Shown piece by piece: positions 11,717 through 21,216 of a stretch of DNA of 64,000 bases. Positions within the stretch are counted from its first letter, which is position 1. Each line of letters begins with the position of its first letter. Position numbers and translations under genes: made by a program. This DNA comes from Rhodopseudomonas palustris (GTDB lineage Bacteria; Pseudomonadota; Alphaproteobacteria; Rhizobiales; Xanthobacteraceae), in the NCBI RefSeq assembly GCF_034479375.1, contig NZ_CP140155.1, positions 1,612,001 through 1,676,000 of the forward strand, given 5' to 3'. The notes under the pieces were generated by a model that searched no databases, had not been told where the DNA came from, and saw only the letters and a list, made by a program, of their open reading frames with translations.

Positions 11717-12346
11717 TCAGCGGTCAGGCTCGATCGTGCTCATATGCCGCGTCCACTCGACGAGATAGAAGGAGACGGAAAGCAACGTCAAGACCGTGAC
11801 CAGGATCATCAGGATCAAATCGTAGGGCGCCGGCTGAAAGCCAAAGCCGAGCGCGCCGAGCACGAGTGCCGCAAAACCAACCTGCGCCACTGTGTTGAGC
11901 TTTGAGACCATCAGCGGCTTCATCGGCACCGGCTTGCCGAACAGCCAGGAAATGATCACCGCGCCGACGATCATGATGTCGCGCGACACCACGAGGATCA
12001 CCAGCCAGCGCGGGATCGCCCCCCAGATGCCGAGCGACACGTAGATCGAGACCAACAGCGCCTTGTCGGCCAGCGGATCGAGCAGCGCCCCGAGTTCGCT
12101 GCTCATATTGAAGCGCTTGGCGAGAAAGCCGTCGATCGCGTCGCTGACGCCGGCGATCACAAAGACCGCGAACGCGACTGCCATTTCGTTCGATGCAATG
12201 GCCCAGACAATGACCGGCACCAGCAGGATCCGGCCCAGTGTAATAATATTCGGAATGCTCACGCGACGTTCCCGGCTTCCAGCCCAGATCCGGCGAAACC
12301 ATTGAACTTTCGACGGCGGGAAGGGCTGGTTGTCTACATAGTACAT
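11717..12346 (-). CDS. CDP-alcohol phosphatidyltransferase family protein (PgsA-like)
   Basis: Integral membrane enzyme of phospholipid head-group synthesis, probably CDP-diacylglycerol-glycerol-3-phosphate phosphatidyltransferase or a close relative. The chosen ATG at 12346 gives [20 protein letters not shown] and then [20 protein letters not shown], the classic start of this family. The signature D-G-x2-A-...-G-x3-D-x3-D is seen as [19 protein letters not shown] followed by PLAD, with a lysine (AKR) where E. coli PgsA has ARR. About five transmembrane segments follow within 209 residues. A cardiolipin-synthase-type CDP-alcohol enzyme is the main alternative, so no symbol is given. It is the first gene of the hdaA-ppk-ppx run and is divergent from purM. 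Confidence 0.85.
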   Translation of the reverse strand: MYYVDNQPFPPSKVQWFRRIWAGSRERRVSIPNIITLGRILLVPVIVWAIASNEMAVAFAVFVIAGVSDAIDGFLAKRFNMSSELGALLDPLADKALLVSIYVSLGIWGAIPRWLVILVVSRDIMIVGAVIISWLFGKPVPMKPLMVSKLNTVAQVGFAALVLGALGFGFQPAPYDLILMILVTVLTLLSVSFYLVEWTRHMSTIEPDR

Positions 12347-12530
12347 GCTGGGTCCCCTTGCGAGCCATTGCACGCCGGCGGAATCCGACGTAACCACCCC
12401 AAAACCATTGGTCGGGCGCGGACAAGCGGGACTTAGGTCTAGCGCGACCGACCGGGGGTTCATCGGCGGCGGCTCGATGCCGGGCGGCAATCGTTGCCGC
12501 ACAGCGCCTTTTTTCTTGCGGGAGCCGGCC

Positions 12531-13604
12531 ATGACCGAGCGGAAGCACGGCCTCACCTATGCCGATTCCGGCGTCGATATCGACGCGGGCAATCGTCTCG
12601 TCGACCTGATCAAGCCGATGGTGCGGGCGACTGCCCGCGCCGGCGCCGATTCCGAAATCGGCGGCTTCGGCGGACTGTTCGACTTGAAGGCCGCGGGCTT
12701 CAAGGACCCGGTGCTGGTGGCGGCGACCGACGGCGTCGGCACCAAGATCAAGGTGGCGATCGAGGCCGGGCTTCACGCCGGCATCGGCATCGACTTGGTG
12801 GCGATGTCGGTCAACGATCTCGTGGTGCAGGGCGCCGAGCCGCTGTTCTTTCTCGACTATTTCGCGTGCGGCAAACTCGATCCCGAAGCCGTGGCCGAAA
12901 TCGTCGCAGGCGTCGCCGAAGGCTGCCGCGAGTCGGGCTGCGCGCTGATCGGCGGCGAGACCGCGGAGATGCCCGGCCTCTACAAGGACGGCGACTACGA
13001 TCTGGCCGGCTTCGCGGTCGGCGCCGCAGAACGCGGCACATTGCTGCCGTCGCCGGACATCGCCGCGGGCGATGCGGTGATCGGGCTCGCCTCCTCCGGC
13101 GTGCATTCCAACGGCTTTTCGCTGGTCCGCAAGATCGTCGAAAAGTCCGGCCTGCCCTACGACGCGAAGGCGCCGTTCTCGCCGGTGATGACGCTCGGCG
13201 GCGCGCTGCTGACGCCGACGCGGCTCTATGTGAAATCCTGCCTGCACGCGATCCGCGCGACCGGCGCCATCAAGGGGCTGGCGCATATCACCGGTGGCGG
13301 CTTCACCGACAACATCCCGCGCGTGCTGCCCAAGCATCTCGGCGTCGGCATCGATCTGCCGCGGCTGCCGGTTCTGCCGGTGTTCAAATGGCTCGCCGAG
13401 CAAGGCGACATCGCTGAACTGGAATTGCTGCGTACCTTCAACTGCGGCATCGGCATGATCGCGATCGTCAGGGCGGATGCGGTCGACGCGGTCACCGAGG
13501 CGCTGACCGGCGCCGGCGACAGCGTGCATCTGCTCGGCGAAGTGATCGCGGCGAAGGGCGAGCACCGCGTCGTCTACGACGGTCACCTCGATCTCTCCTG
13601 GTGA
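12531..13604 (+). CDS. purM: phosphoribosylformylglycinamidine cyclo-ligase
   Basis: AIR synthetase, fifth step of de novo purine synthesis. The start at 12531 ([20 protein letters not shown]) has GGGAG nine bases upstream. The protein (357 residues) has the ATP-binding glycine-rich and acidic segments of the PurM/SelD/HypE superfamily: [47 protein letters not shown] and [15 protein letters not shown]. It is followed after 4 bp by purN, so consecutive purine-pathway steps are co-expressed. Length and motifs are normal. Confidence 0.97.
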   Translation: MTERKHGLTYADSGVDIDAGNRLVDLIKPMVRATARAGADSEIGGFGGLFDLKAAGFKDPVLVAATDGVGTKIKVAIEAGLHAGIGIDLVAMSVNDLVVQGAEPLFFLDYFACGKLDPEAVAEIVAGVAEGCRESGCALIGGETAEMPGLYKDGDYDLAGFAVGAAERGTLLPSPDIAAGDAVIGLASSGVHSNGFSLVRKIVEKSGLPYDAKAPFSPVMTLGGALLTPTRLYVKSCLHAIRATGAIKGLAHITGGGFTDNIPRVLPKHLGVGIDLPRLPVLPVFKWLAEQGDIAELELLRTFNCGIGMIAIVRADAVDAVTEALTGAGDSVHLLGEVIAAKGEHRVVYDGHLDLSW

Positions 13605-13608
13605 TCAC

Positions 13609-14265
13609 GTGAGCAAGCGTCGCGTCGCCATCCTGATTTCCGGGCGCGGGTCGAACATGGCCGCGCTGATCGAAGCCGCGGCCGAAGACGGCTTTCCCGC
13701 CGAAATCGCCGTCGTGATCGCCAACACCGCGAGCGCCGGTGGGCTGGCGATCGCGCAACGCAGCGGCATCGAAGCGCTGGTGATCGAAAGCAAACCGTTC
13801 GGCAAGGATCGCGCCGGCTTCGAGGCGGTGCTGCAGGCGGCGCTCGACGCGCGCGGCATCGAATTGATCTGCCTCGGCGGCTTCATGCGGCTGTTCACGG
13901 CGGACTTCGTGAATCACTGGTACGGCCGGATGCTCAACATCCATCCGTCGCTGCTGCCGTCGTTTCCGGGCCTCGATCCGCACGGCCAGGCCCTGCGCGC
14001 CGGCGTGAAGATCTCCGGCGCCACCGTGCATTTCGTGATCGCGGAGACCGACGCCGGCCCGATCGTCATTCAGGGCGCCGTGCCGGTGCACGACGACGAC
14101 ACCGCCGACACGCTGGCGGACCGCGTGCTGGCGATCGAGCACCGGATCTACCCGAGAGCCTTGCAAATGGTCGCATCCGGCCAAACGCGGTTCGAGGGCG
14201 ATCTCTGCAGATCGACCTCGATCGACGCGAATGATCAGACGCTGATCGTGCCCGCAGCAAGCTGA
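13609..14265 (+). CDS. purN: phosphoribosylglycinamide formyltransferase
   Basis: GAR transformylase using 10-formyl-tetrahydrofolate, third step of purine synthesis. Translation begins at GTG 13609 (MSKRRVAILISGRGSNMAAL), 4 bp after the purM stop, which suggests translational coupling. Folate and GAR binding motifs are visible: FMRLFTADFVNHW, the catalytic MLNIHPSLLPSFPGLDPH (Asn-His) and GATVHFVIAETDAGPI with the catalytic Asp. The 218-residue length is normal. No clear intrinsic terminator follows before the convergent cold-shock gene. Confidence 0.96.
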   Translation: MSKRRVAILISGRGSNMAALIEAAAEDGFPAEIAVVIANTASAGGLAIAQRSGIEALVIESKPFGKDRAGFEAVLQAALDARGIELICLGGFMRLFTADFVNHWYGRMLNIHPSLLPSFPGLDPHGQALRAGVKISGATVHFVIAETDAGPIVIQGAVPVHDDDTADTLADRVLAIEHRIYPRALQMVASGQTRFEGDLCRSTSIDANDQTLIVPAAS

Positions 14266-14331
14266 TCGCCGCTCGCGGCCACGCCCCCCGGCCTTCAGCC
14301 GGTGCAGGCGAGACCCGACGAACGAACCGGC

Positions 14332-14535
14332 TCAGGTGATTTTCAGGTTCTCCGCCGAGGTCTTGCCGCGGTTTTCGACCAGCTCGTATTCGATCGCCTG
14401 GTTTTCATTCAGGGTGCTGAGCCCGGCGCGCTCGACCGCCGAGATGTGGACGAAGACGTCCTTGTCGCCGCTGGTGGGGCGGATGAAGCCATAACCCTTG
14501 GTGGGGTTGAACCACTTGACGGTGCCCTTTTGCAT
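14332..14535 (-). CDS. cold-shock domain protein (CspA family)
   Basis: A single cold-shock domain of 67 residues, probably an RNA chaperone. The start MQKGTVKWFNPTKGYGFIRP is standard for the family. RNP1 is KGYGFI and RNP2 is VFVHISAV. The C-terminal part (IEYELVENRGKTSAENLKI) matches the alphaproteobacterial CspA type. The gene is monocistronic: it is convergent with purN, and its upstream side is a long AT-richer leader. Several paralogues usually exist per genome, so the letter suffix cannot be assigned. Confidence 0.95.
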   Translation of the reverse strand: MQKGTVKWFNPTKGYGFIRPTSGDKDVFVHISAVERAGLSTLNENQAIEYELVENRGKTSAENLKIT

Positions 14536-14615
14536 CGCCTGTCTCCTGTCTAGACACAAAAAAGACGCGGCTCGCTATCTGCGTGCCACGCCACAAACGG
14601 CGATCCCGTCGCCCT

Positions 14616-14696
14616 GCCTGCTTCCAAGCCTTGCTTCCAGGCCCTGATCTTCAAGCCCTGATCTTCAAGCCTCGACTGCAAAGTGCTGATTTTCGA
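14616..14696. repeat. degenerate ~14-bp tandem repeat upstream of the cold-shock gene
   Basis: Six consecutive units of 12-14 bp can be aligned by eye. Two are identical copies of GCCCTGATCTTCAA at 14641-14654 and 14655-14668; related units precede (GCCTGCTTCCAA, GCCTTGCTTCCAG) and follow (GCCTCGACTGCAAA, GTGCTGATTTTCGA). The array lies 80-160 bp upstream of the cold-shock start codon, in its probable leader or promoter. Function unknown. Confidence 0.65.
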
Positions 14697-14960
14697 GTCG
14701 CGAAACATAAAGCCGAACGGCCCACATCCGATTGCGGGTCAATTGCAACATGATTTTTCCCGGTTAGCAAGCCTCGCGGGTGGCGCACAAATAAGCGCCG
14801 CATAGTTGCGCCGCGTAGTTCGCCGGTCCGACCGGCCCGCTCACCGTCGCCTTCAGGCCGGTTCCGAACCGGGTTCCGGACGAGGCGCGGATACGCGTGC
14901 CTGGGAGATCCGTCCCTCACTGCGCCGCCCATCCGGTCCTTTCACGGCATGCGACAATTT

Positions 14961-14982
14961 TGAACACCCCGCGCGATGTTCA
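14961..14982. promoter_or_regulatory. inverted repeat TGAACA-N10-TGTTCA upstream of the regulator gene (candidate operator)
   Basis: Perfect 6-bp arms at 14961-14966 and 14977-14982 flank a GC-rich 10-bp spacer, about 100 bp before the regulator start. This is a plausible dimeric-repressor site but does not match the FNR/FixK (TTGAT-N4-ATCAA) or CRP consensus. It could be chance. Confidence 0.3.
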
Positions 14983-15080
14983 TGCGCGCCGCACTTGACT
15001 ACTGTTGCGGTTGAATCGGCCGCGGCTGGTTCCCTTCGCAACCTGACAATCGCCCCGCGTGCGAGGAGTTGATCCTGATC

Positions 15081-15869
15081 GTGCCCAGCCACATCAACGA
15101 TAACGAATGCCCTTCGACGGTGAAGAACCGCGTTCTGGCGCAACTCTCACCCGACGATTTTCAGGCCCTCAAGCCGATGCTGCGGCCGATCGAGTTCAAG
15201 GGACGCGCCGTGCTGCAGGAGGCGAACCGGCCGGTGGAGTGCATCCACTTCATCGAGGACGGCCTCGTTTCTCACGTTTCCGGAAGCCGCACCGACTATG
15301 TCGAGACCGCAATGGTCGGCGTGTTCGGATATGTCGGGGTCCCATTGGTGCTCGGCACGTCGGTGGCGTCGCAGCGCTCGATCGTTTCCATGCCGGGAAC
15401 CGCACTGCGGATCGAGGCCGAGGATCTGTCGCGCGTGCTGGCGAGCCGGCCGCAAATCCGCGAGCAATTGCTACGCTATGTTCCGGCATTGATCGCCCAG
15501 AACAGCCAGAGCGTGCTCTGCGCCGCCCGCCACGAGATCAACCAGCGCCTGGCGCGATGGTTGCTGCTGGCCAACGACCGCATTCAGAGCGACGTGCTCT
15601 ACATCACCCATGAGTTGCTGGCCGCAAGCCTTGGCGTCCGCCGCGCCAGCATCACCAACGCGCTGCTGCAATTCGAAGCCGAAGGCATCGTGCAGAAGAC
15701 CCGCGGTGCGGTGCGCGTGATCGATCGGCCGGGGCTCGAGAACCGCGCCTGCGATTGCTACCACATCGTCCGCGACGCTTATGCGTGGACGCAGGTCACA
15801 CACGACGGCCACCATCATGCCGGCTGCTCACATGGGCACGACGGCGACGTGATCGCCGGCACGGCCTGA
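15081..15869 (+). CDS. Crp/Fnr family transcriptional regulator with His/Cys-rich C-terminal tail
   Basis: A cyclic-nucleotide-binding-type N-terminal domain (about 20-140) is followed by a winged helix-turn-helix (about 150-220, with LLAASLGVRRASITNALLQF as recognition region). The start is taken as GTG 15081 (MPSHINDNECPSTVKNR) because GAGGAG lies at 15063-15068; an in-frame TTG at 15069 abuts that site directly. FNR-type N-terminal cysteines for a 4Fe-4S cluster are not evident and the cAMP contact residues are not clear, so the ligand is unknown. After the HTH, RACDCYHIV and then HDGHHHAGCSHGHDGD form an unusual His/Cys-rich tail that could bind metal. Similar single-gene regulators are common in Bradyrhizobium relatives. 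Confidence 0.88.
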   Translation: MPSHINDNECPSTVKNRVLAQLSPDDFQALKPMLRPIEFKGRAVLQEANRPVECIHFIEDGLVSHVSGSRTDYVETAMVGVFGYVGVPLVLGTSVASQRSIVSMPGTALRIEAEDLSRVLASRPQIREQLLRYVPALIAQNSQSVLCAARHEINQRLARWLLLANDRIQSDVLYITHELLAASLGVRRASITNALLQFEAEGIVQKTRGAVRVIDRPGLENRACDCYHIVRDAYAWTQVTHDGHHHAGCSHGHDGDVIAGTA

Positions 15870-15947
15870 GGCCTTCGCCCACGCCGCGGGGCATTCTTTC
15901 GGACATGACGATCAGCGCGCAATCACCAGCGCGTCATCCCCGGACGA

Positions 15948-15994
15948 CAGCCAAACGCTGGCTGCTGGATGTCGCTCTTGAAACGAGCGACATC
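15948..15994. terminator. two consecutive hairpins between convergent regulator and ndk genes
   Basis: CAGCCA-5nt-TGGCTG (15948-15964) is followed by a 10-bp stem GATGTCGCTC-7nt-GAGCGACATC (15968-15994). Neither has a clear T-run on the plus strand, so they may act as a bidirectional transcript-end structure or be a repeat remnant. Confidence 0.4.
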
Positions 15995-16103
15995 GCCCCA
16001 CGGGGGCCCGGTCGAGGACTTTTCGTCCAGCCCACGCCCCCTCCCTATCCTGTGTCACCGCGGCCGCCCGATCAGCGGCGTGCGGTTTCATCTCGTCGAT
16101 TGT

Positions 16104-16526
16104 TCAGCCGACGATTTCGTTGCCGGCGAAGAACTGCGCGATCTCGATAGCGGCGGTCTCCGGCGCATCCGAACCGTGCACCGAGTTCTCGCCGATCGAC
16201 TTGGCGTGCAGCTTGCGAATGGTGCCATCCGCCGCCTTCGACGGATCGGTCGCGCCCATCACGTCGCGGTACTTCGCGATCGCGCCCTCGCCTTCCAGCA
16301 CCTGGACGACGACCGGACCCGAGGTCATGAAGTCGACCAGCTCGCCGAAGAACGGGCGTTCCTTGTGGACCGCATAGAAGGTCTCGGCCTGGCCGCGGGT
16401 CATGTGAATCCGCTTCTGCGCCACGATGCGCAGGCCGGCCTTTTCGATCAGAGCATTGATCGCGCCGGTGATGTTGCGCTCGGTCGCATCGGGCTTGAGG
16501 ATCGAGAAAGTCCGTTGAACAGCCAT
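16104..16526 (-). CDS. ndk: nucleoside diphosphate kinase
   Basis: Equilibrates nucleoside di- and triphosphates. The start at 16526 gives [19 protein letters not shown], the conserved N-terminus. The active-site histidine is in the C-terminal segment [19 protein letters not shown] (NxxHGSD). Length is 140 residues, standard for the family. It is convergent with the Crp/Fnr-type gene and divergent from the ABC-F gene. Confidence 0.97.
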   Translation of the reverse strand: MAVQRTFSILKPDATERNITGAINALIEKAGLRIVAQKRIHMTRGQAETFYAVHKERPFFGELVDFMTSGPVVVQVLEGEGAIAKYRDVMGATDPSKAADGTIRKLHAKSIGENSVHGSDAPETAAIEIAQFFAGNEIVG

Positions 16527-16705
16527 GTAAATGTCCTTGAAACGCTTGGGGCGGGAGAGTTGCGCGCTTATATCGGCGCCGCCGCGGCACGGCAAGCCGC
16601 GCCGTCGGGCGATCGCAGCGGTCCGCCCCCGGCGTTGCGCCGACCTCGATCACAATCCGGCCGATCGTGGTTGCCTTTAGCTGCGGTCCCGGTCAAAACC
16701 CGCTC

Positions 16706-18583
16706 ATGCTCACTTTGTCCGACATTTCGGTCCGGATCGCCGGACGGCTGCTGATCGACCAGAGCACGGTGCAGATCGCGCCGGGCGCCCGCGTCGGCTT
16801 CATCGGCCGCAACGGCGCCGGCAAGTCGACGCTGTTTCACGCCATCCGCGGCGACCTCGCGACCGAGACCGGGCGCATCACCATGCCGCCGCGCTGGCGG
16901 GTCGGCAGCCTCGCCCAGGAGGCGCCCAACGGCCCGGAGACCCTGCTCGAAGTCGTGCTCAAGGCGGACCTGGAGCGGGATGCCCTGCTGCAGGAGGCGG
17001 AGACCGCGCACGATCCGCATCGCATCGCCGACATCCAGACCCGGCTGGTCGATATCGACGCGCATTCGGCGCCGGCGCGCGCCGCCGCCATTCTCAGCGG
17101 TCTGGGTTTTTCCGCTGCGGACCAGGCCCGCTCGTGCTCGGAATTCTCCGGCGGCTGGCGGATGCGGGTGGCACTCGCGGCGACGCTGTTCGCCGCGCCG
17201 GATCTGCTGCTGCTCGACGAGCCGACCAACTATCTCGACCTCGAAGGCACGCTGTGGCTCGAGGATCACCTCGCCAACTATCCGCGCACGGTGATCGTGA
17301 TCAGCCACGACCGCGATCTGCTCGACACCTCGGTGAACGAGATCCTGCACCTCGATCGCGGCCGGCTGGTGCACTTCCGGGGCACCTACTCGGCCTATGC
17401 CGAGTTCCGCGCCAACAAGGAAGCGCTCGACGCCAAGAACGCCAAGCGCGAGGAAGCGCGGCGCAAGCACCTGCAGGAGTTCGTCGACCGCTTCAAGGCC
17501 AAGGCCTCGAAGGCGCGCCAGGCGCAATCCCGCGTCAAGATGCTGGAAAAAATGAAGCCGGTGACGCGGCTGGTGAGCGACGACGTGCCCGACATCGTCT
17601 TCCCGCCGCCGGAGAAGACGCTGTCACCGCCGATCATCGCCGCCGACAACGTCTCGATCGGCTACGATCCGAAGCACCCGGTGCTGCGCCACGTCACGCT
17701 GCGCGTGGACACCGAAGACCGCATCGCTCTGCTGGGCGCCAACGGCAACGGCAAGTCGACGCTGGTGAAGCTGTTGGCCGACCGGCTGACGCCGTTCTCC
17801 GGCACCGTGACGCGCGCCGACAAGCTGTCGGTCGCTTACTTCGCCCAGCACCAGCTCGACGAGTTGAATGAAGACGGCTCGCCCTACGACCACATCCGCA
17901 GGCTGATGCCGGACGCACCCGAGAGCAAGATCCGCGCCCGCGCCGGCCAGATCGGGTTTTCCGGCAAGGCCGCGGACACGCTGGTCAAGAGCCTGTCGGG
18001 CGGCGAGAAGGCGCGGCTGCTGCTCGGCCTCGCGACCTTCTACGGCCCGAACATGATCATCCTCGACGAGCCGACCAACCATCTCGACATCGACAGCCGC
18101 GCCGCGTTGGCCGAGGCCATCAACGACTTTCCCGGCGCGGTCATCATGGTGTCGCACGATCGTTACCTGATCGACGCCTGCGCCGATCAGTTGTGGGTGG
18201 TTGCCGATCACAAGGTGAAACCCTACGACGGCGACCTCGACGACTATCGTCGGGCGGTGTTGTCGTCACGCGGCGCGCGCAGCGGATCGCGCGAGCCCAG
18301 GGAGCGAGGCTCAGACGGCACCGGGGCTAAGCCGCCGCGCCAGAAGTCGGAAAAACGCGTTCCACTGAAGCAGCAGATCGCCGACGCCGAGGTCGAGATC
18401 GAGCGGATCACCGCGATTATCGCCAAGATCGATGCGGCGCTTGCGCTGCCGGACCTGTACACGCGCGATCCAAAACAGGCCGCGCAGCTCTCGACCGCAC
18501 GCGCGAAGGCCGAAGCAGCGTTGCAGAAGGCCGAGGAACAATGGCTGAACGCGAGCTCGGCGATGGACGAAGCGCAGGGCTGA
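16706..18583 (+). CDS. ABC-F family ATP-binding protein
   Basis: A soluble twin-cassette ATPase of the ABC-F class, which acts on ribosomes rather than membranes. From ATG 16706 ([20 protein letters not shown]) the first cassette has Walker A GRNGAGKST, signature FSGGWRMRVALA and Walker B LLLLDEPTNYLDL. A charged linker with many lysine/arginine residues follows at ~230-290, then a second cassette with GANGNGKST, LSGGEKARLLLGL and IILDEPTNHLDID. A basic C-terminal coiled-coil extension (about 525-625) resembles Uup/YheS-type members. Without phylogeny the subfamily is unsettled, so no symbol is given. Length 625 residues. Confidence 0.92.
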   Translation: MLTLSDISVRIAGRLLIDQSTVQIAPGARVGFIGRNGAGKSTLFHAIRGDLATETGRITMPPRWRVGSLAQEAPNGPETLLEVVLKADLERDALLQEAETAHDPHRIADIQTRLVDIDAHSAPARAAAILSGLGFSAADQARSCSEFSGGWRMRVALAATLFAAPDLLLLDEPTNYLDLEGTLWLEDHLANYPRTVIVISHDRDLLDTSVNEILHLDRGRLVHFRGTYSAYAEFRANKEALDAKNAKREEARRKHLQEFVDRFKAKASKARQAQSRVKMLEKMKPVTRLVSDDVPDIVFPPPEKTLSPPIIAADNVSIGYDPKHPVLRHVTLRVDTEDRIALLGANGNGKSTLVKLLADRLTPFSGTVTRADKLSVAYFAQHQLDELNEDGSPYDHIRRLMPDAPESKIRARAGQIGFSGKAADTLVKSLSGGEKARLLLGLATFYGPNMIILDEPTNHLDIDSRAALAEAINDFPGAVIMVSHDRYLIDACADQLWVVADHKVKPYDGDLDDYRRAVLSSRGARSGSREPRERGSDGTGAKPPRQKSEKRVPLKQQIADAEVEIERITAIIAKIDAALALPDLYTRDPKQAAQLSTARAKAEAALQKAEEQWLNASSAMDEAQG

Positions 18584-18602
18584 GGGGGCGGAAGCGCAGC
18601 CG

Positions 18603-19160
18603 CTACGACCTGCTCCGCTTCTTCGCCGCCCGCGGTTGCGGGGCCGGTTCGGCGACGCGTTCGATCGAGGTCAGCCGCCCTGCCGTGAAGGTGTAGATTC
18701 CGGCGCGCGGACCACGCGCGTAGGTCAGCAGCACGACGCGCTGACCGCGCTCGTTGGTCGAGAGGTTGACGCTGTCGGGCGCACCGGCGCCACGGGCGAC
18801 GTCGCATTCGGTGTGGCCGAGCGCCACCGTACCGCTACTCGTCATGGCCGGGGCAGCAGGGTCACCGCCCTGCGCATTGGCGTCGGCCGCGCCCGGCTGC
18901 GCCATGCCCGGACACATGCCGTCGGCGGAGATCAGGTCTTCCGCTGTGACCGGTTTGTCGGGCGTCAGCGGCGGCGTCTCGATCGAGATGTTCTTGATGA
19001 ACACCCGGCCCGGCCGCGCGAACCAGTCGGCGTCACGCGACAGCAGATCGGAAGTGCCGGAACATCCGGCGAGAAGCGGCATGGCCAGCACGAGAGTCAG
19101 CACGACTGGGCGGCAAGAGAACTTGTGTTGCACGATCGATTGGGTCCCATCCCGCAGCAT
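18603..19160 (-). CDS. hypothetical lipoprotein
   Basis: The N-terminus carries a basic stretch, a hydrophobic core (VVLTLVLAMPLLAGC) and a lipobox LAGC, so it is predicted to be lipid-anchored in the envelope. The start is uncertain: ATGs at 19178 and 19160 are both possible; the latter has GGACAG six bases upstream and is used here (185 residues). The mature part holds a conserved-looking block with HTECDVARGAGAPDSVNLS and RVVLLTYARGPRAGIYTFT, then a basic tail ending KKRSRS. I do not recognise a named domain with certainty; related proteins occur in Bradyrhizobium. It is convergent with the ABC-F gene. Confidence 0.75.
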   Translation of the reverse strand: MLRDGTQSIVQHKFSCRPVVLTLVLAMPLLAGCSGTSDLLSRDADWFARPGRVFIKNISIETPPLTPDKPVTAEDLISADGMCPGMAQPGAADANAQGGDPAAPAMTSSGTVALGHTECDVARGAGAPDSVNLSTNERGQRVVLLTYARGPRAGIYTFTAGRLTSIERVAEPAPQPRAAKKRSRS

Positions 19161-19251
19161 AAGCATCTGTCCAAACATCGATTTACGGCGCCACAATGGC
19201 CGCCTCGGCATTGCCCGCAGGATGCCAGAATATCATTAACGTCGCGACCGG

Positions 19252-19704
19252 CTATTCGCGCTTCTGCCATCGGCCGGCAGCGTCGGCTTGCCAGTAAGTC
19301 ACCTCGAAGCCACGCGACCTGCTCTGCTTCCACATATCGCGCGCCATGCCCACCGCGTCGTCATCGTCGCCGTCGAACAGCAACACCATCCGTTCGTAGC
19401 CCTCCGCGTCGGGAGGCAAAGCTGCGTTGTCGAGCAAGAAGCGTACCGTGGCGGCGTTCGGATTGCTCTCCTCGGCCGTCAACACGATCGGCTGCTGCGC
19501 GGCATCGGCGACACGCCAGGTGGCGTGCGGCAGAAACGAATCGTCGCGATAGGTCCACAGATGCGCGTCGAGCGTGTCGGCGCGTTCCTCCGAGCCGGTC
19601 TGCACCACCACTCGCCAGCCGCGCGCCAGCGACTTCTCGAGCAGCGGCGGCAGCACCTGTTCGATCGTCCGTCCTTGCAGGTGATAGAAGAGGACTTCCG
19701 TCAT
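19252..19704 (-). CDS. holC: DNA polymerase III chi subunit
   Basis: Accessory clamp-loader protein that, with psi, contacts SSB during replication. The 150-residue product starts MTEVLFYHLQGRTIEQVLPP and contains the family's GWRVVVQTGSEERADTLDAH and LWTYRDDSFLPHA segments, plus PIVLTAEESNPNAATVRFLL. It begins 9 bp after the pepA stop, the usual pepA-holC arrangement in proteobacteria. Confidence 0.93.
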   Translation of the reverse strand: MTEVLFYHLQGRTIEQVLPPLLEKSLARGWRVVVQTGSEERADTLDAHLWTYRDDSFLPHATWRVADAAQQPIVLTAEESNPNAATVRFLLDNAALPPDAEGYERMVLLFDGDDDDAVGMARDMWKQSRSRGFEVTYWQADAAGRWQKRE

Positions 19705-19713
19705 CGCATCGGA

Positions 19714-21216
19714 TTACTTCTTGGTTTCGTAGTACTCCGCAACGAGCGCGTTCAGCAGCCGAACGCCGTAGCCCGAACCCCAGCTGTGGTTGATGTCGGT
19801 CTTCGGCGCGCCCATCGCGGTGCCGGCAATATCGAGATGCGCCCACGGCGTGTCGCCCACGAAACGCTGCAGGAACTGGGCCGCGGTGATCGAGCCGCCA
19901 TTGCGCGAACCGGTGTTCTTCATGTCGGCGAATTGCGAGTCGATCTGCTTGTCGTATTCCGGACCGAGCGGCATCCGCCACACCTTCTCGCCGGTCGAAA
20001 CACCGACCGCGGTCAGCCGTTCGGCGAGTTCGTCGTTGTTCGAGAACAGGCCGGCGTGATCGGTGCCGAGCGCGACCATGATCGCGCCGGTCAGCGTGGC
20101 GAGATCGACCATGAATTTCGGCTTGTGCTTCTGCGCCACGTACCAGAGCACGTCGGCGAGCACGAGACGGCCCTCGGCATCGGTGTTGATGATCTCGATG
20201 GTCTGGCCCGACATCGACGTCACGATATCGCCCGGGCGCTGCGCGTTGCCGTCCGGCATGTTCTCCACCAGACCGATCGCGCCGATCACATTGACCTTGG
20301 CCTTGCGCGCGGCGAGCGCGTGCATCAGGCCGACGACGCAGGCGGCGCCGCCCATGTCGCCCTTCATGTCTTCCATGCTGGCCGACGGCTTGATCGAGAT
20401 GCCGCCGGTGTCGAAGCACACGCCCTTGCCGACGAAGGCGACCGGCTGTTCGCCGCGCTTGCCGCCGTTCCAGCGCATGATCACGGTGCGGCCGGGATGC
20501 GCCGAGCCCTGCGACACGCCAAGCAGCGCGCCCATCTTGAGCTGCGTCATCGCCTTGACGTCGAGGATCTGGATGTCGACGCCGAGCTTTTTCAGTTGCG
20601 CGGCGCGCTTGGCGAATTCTTCCGGATACAGCACGTTCGGCGGCTCGTTGACGAGTTCGCGCGCCATGATCACACCGTCGACGACGGCGCTGTCGGGCGC
20701 GAATGCCTTCTTTGCCGCGGCGGCGTCCGCCACAGCGATCGACACGTTGGCGTTCAGCGCATTCGTGTCATCGTCCTTCTTCTTGGTCTTGTAGCGATCG
20801 AACTTGTAGGCCCGCAGCAGGATGCCGGAGGCGATCGCCGCGGCCTGCTCGGGCTTCATCGCGCCGCCCGGCAGTTCGGCGATCACCGTGACCGCAGCAT
20901 CGCCGGCGCCGATCTTGCCGGCGATCGCGCCGCCGAGCTTGAGGACGTCGTAGTCCTTGAGCGCAGCCGCCTTGCCCGTGCCGATCACGACCAGCCGCCC
21001 GACCTTGAGACCCTCGGGCGCGAGCAGATCGAGCGCGGAGCCCGACTTGCCCTTGAACTGGCTCGCCGCCACAGCCCGTTTGACCGTGCTGACCGCCACC
21101 CCCAGCGCCTTGCTGGTGGCCGAGCCGAATTTCAGCGCGTCGTCGCAGAACACGACCAGCGTACCGCGCGCGGCAGCAGAAAACGGGACGAAGCCGACCT
21201 TGACGGCGTCGGGCAT
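19714..21216 (-). CDS. pepA: leucyl aminopeptidase (cytosol aminopeptidase, M17)
   Basis: Two-metal aminopeptidase working in peptide turnover, and a DNA-binding accessory protein in some bacteria. The start [20 protein letters not shown] is at 21216. The N-terminal macro-like domain spans ~1-170; the catalytic domain contains [15 protein letters not shown] (catalytic Lys and metal Asp), [18 protein letters not shown] and the signature NTDAEGRL. Length of 500 residues is normal. It heads an operon with holC and is divergent from lptF across about 400 bp. Confidence 0.96.
   Translation of the reverse strand: MPDAVKVGFVPFSAAARGTLVVFCDDALKFGSATSKALGVAVSTVKRAVAASQFKGKSGSALDLLAPEGLKVGRLVVIGTGKAAALKDYDVLKLGGAIAGKIGAGDAAVTVIAELPGGAMKPEQAAAIASGILLRAYKFDRYKTKKKDDDTNALNANVSIAVADAAAAKKAFAPDSAVVDGVIMARELVNEPPNVLYPEEFAKRAAQLKKLGVDIQILDVKAMTQLKMGALLGVSQGSAHPGRTVIMRWNGGKRGEQPVAFVGKGVCFDTGGISIKPSASMEDMKGDMGGAACVVGLMHALAARKAKVNVIGAIGLVENMPDGNAQRPGDIVTSMSGQTIEIINTDAEGRLVLADVLWYVAQKHKPKFMVDLATLTGAIMVALGTDHAGLFSNNDELAERLTAVGVSTGEKVWRMPLGPEYDKQIDSQFADMKNTGSRNGGSITAAQFLQRFVGDTPWAHLDIAGTAMGAPKTDINHSWGSGYGVRLLNALVAEYYETKK

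Larger units (their letters stand above)
14536..15080. other. 545-bp divergent intergenic region between cold-shock gene and Crp/Fnr regulator
   Basis: No coding region is convincing here; short open frames are arginine- and proline-rich and lack conserved features. It should hold the cold-shock promoter and 5' leader on the minus strand and the regulator promoter on the plus strand. It contains a degenerate ~14-bp tandem array (14616-14696) and a 6-10-6 inverted repeat (14961-14982), both listed separately. Confidence 0.6.

Noticed and set aside
12346..12530. Purine-type riboswitch or PurR site before purM
   Set aside because: The gap is GC-rich and short, with no riboswitch-like conserved pattern visible.
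18636..19793. 385-codon plus-strand frame
   Set aside because: Opposite to the lipoprotein and holC; composition is Arg/His-rich and lacks any motif.
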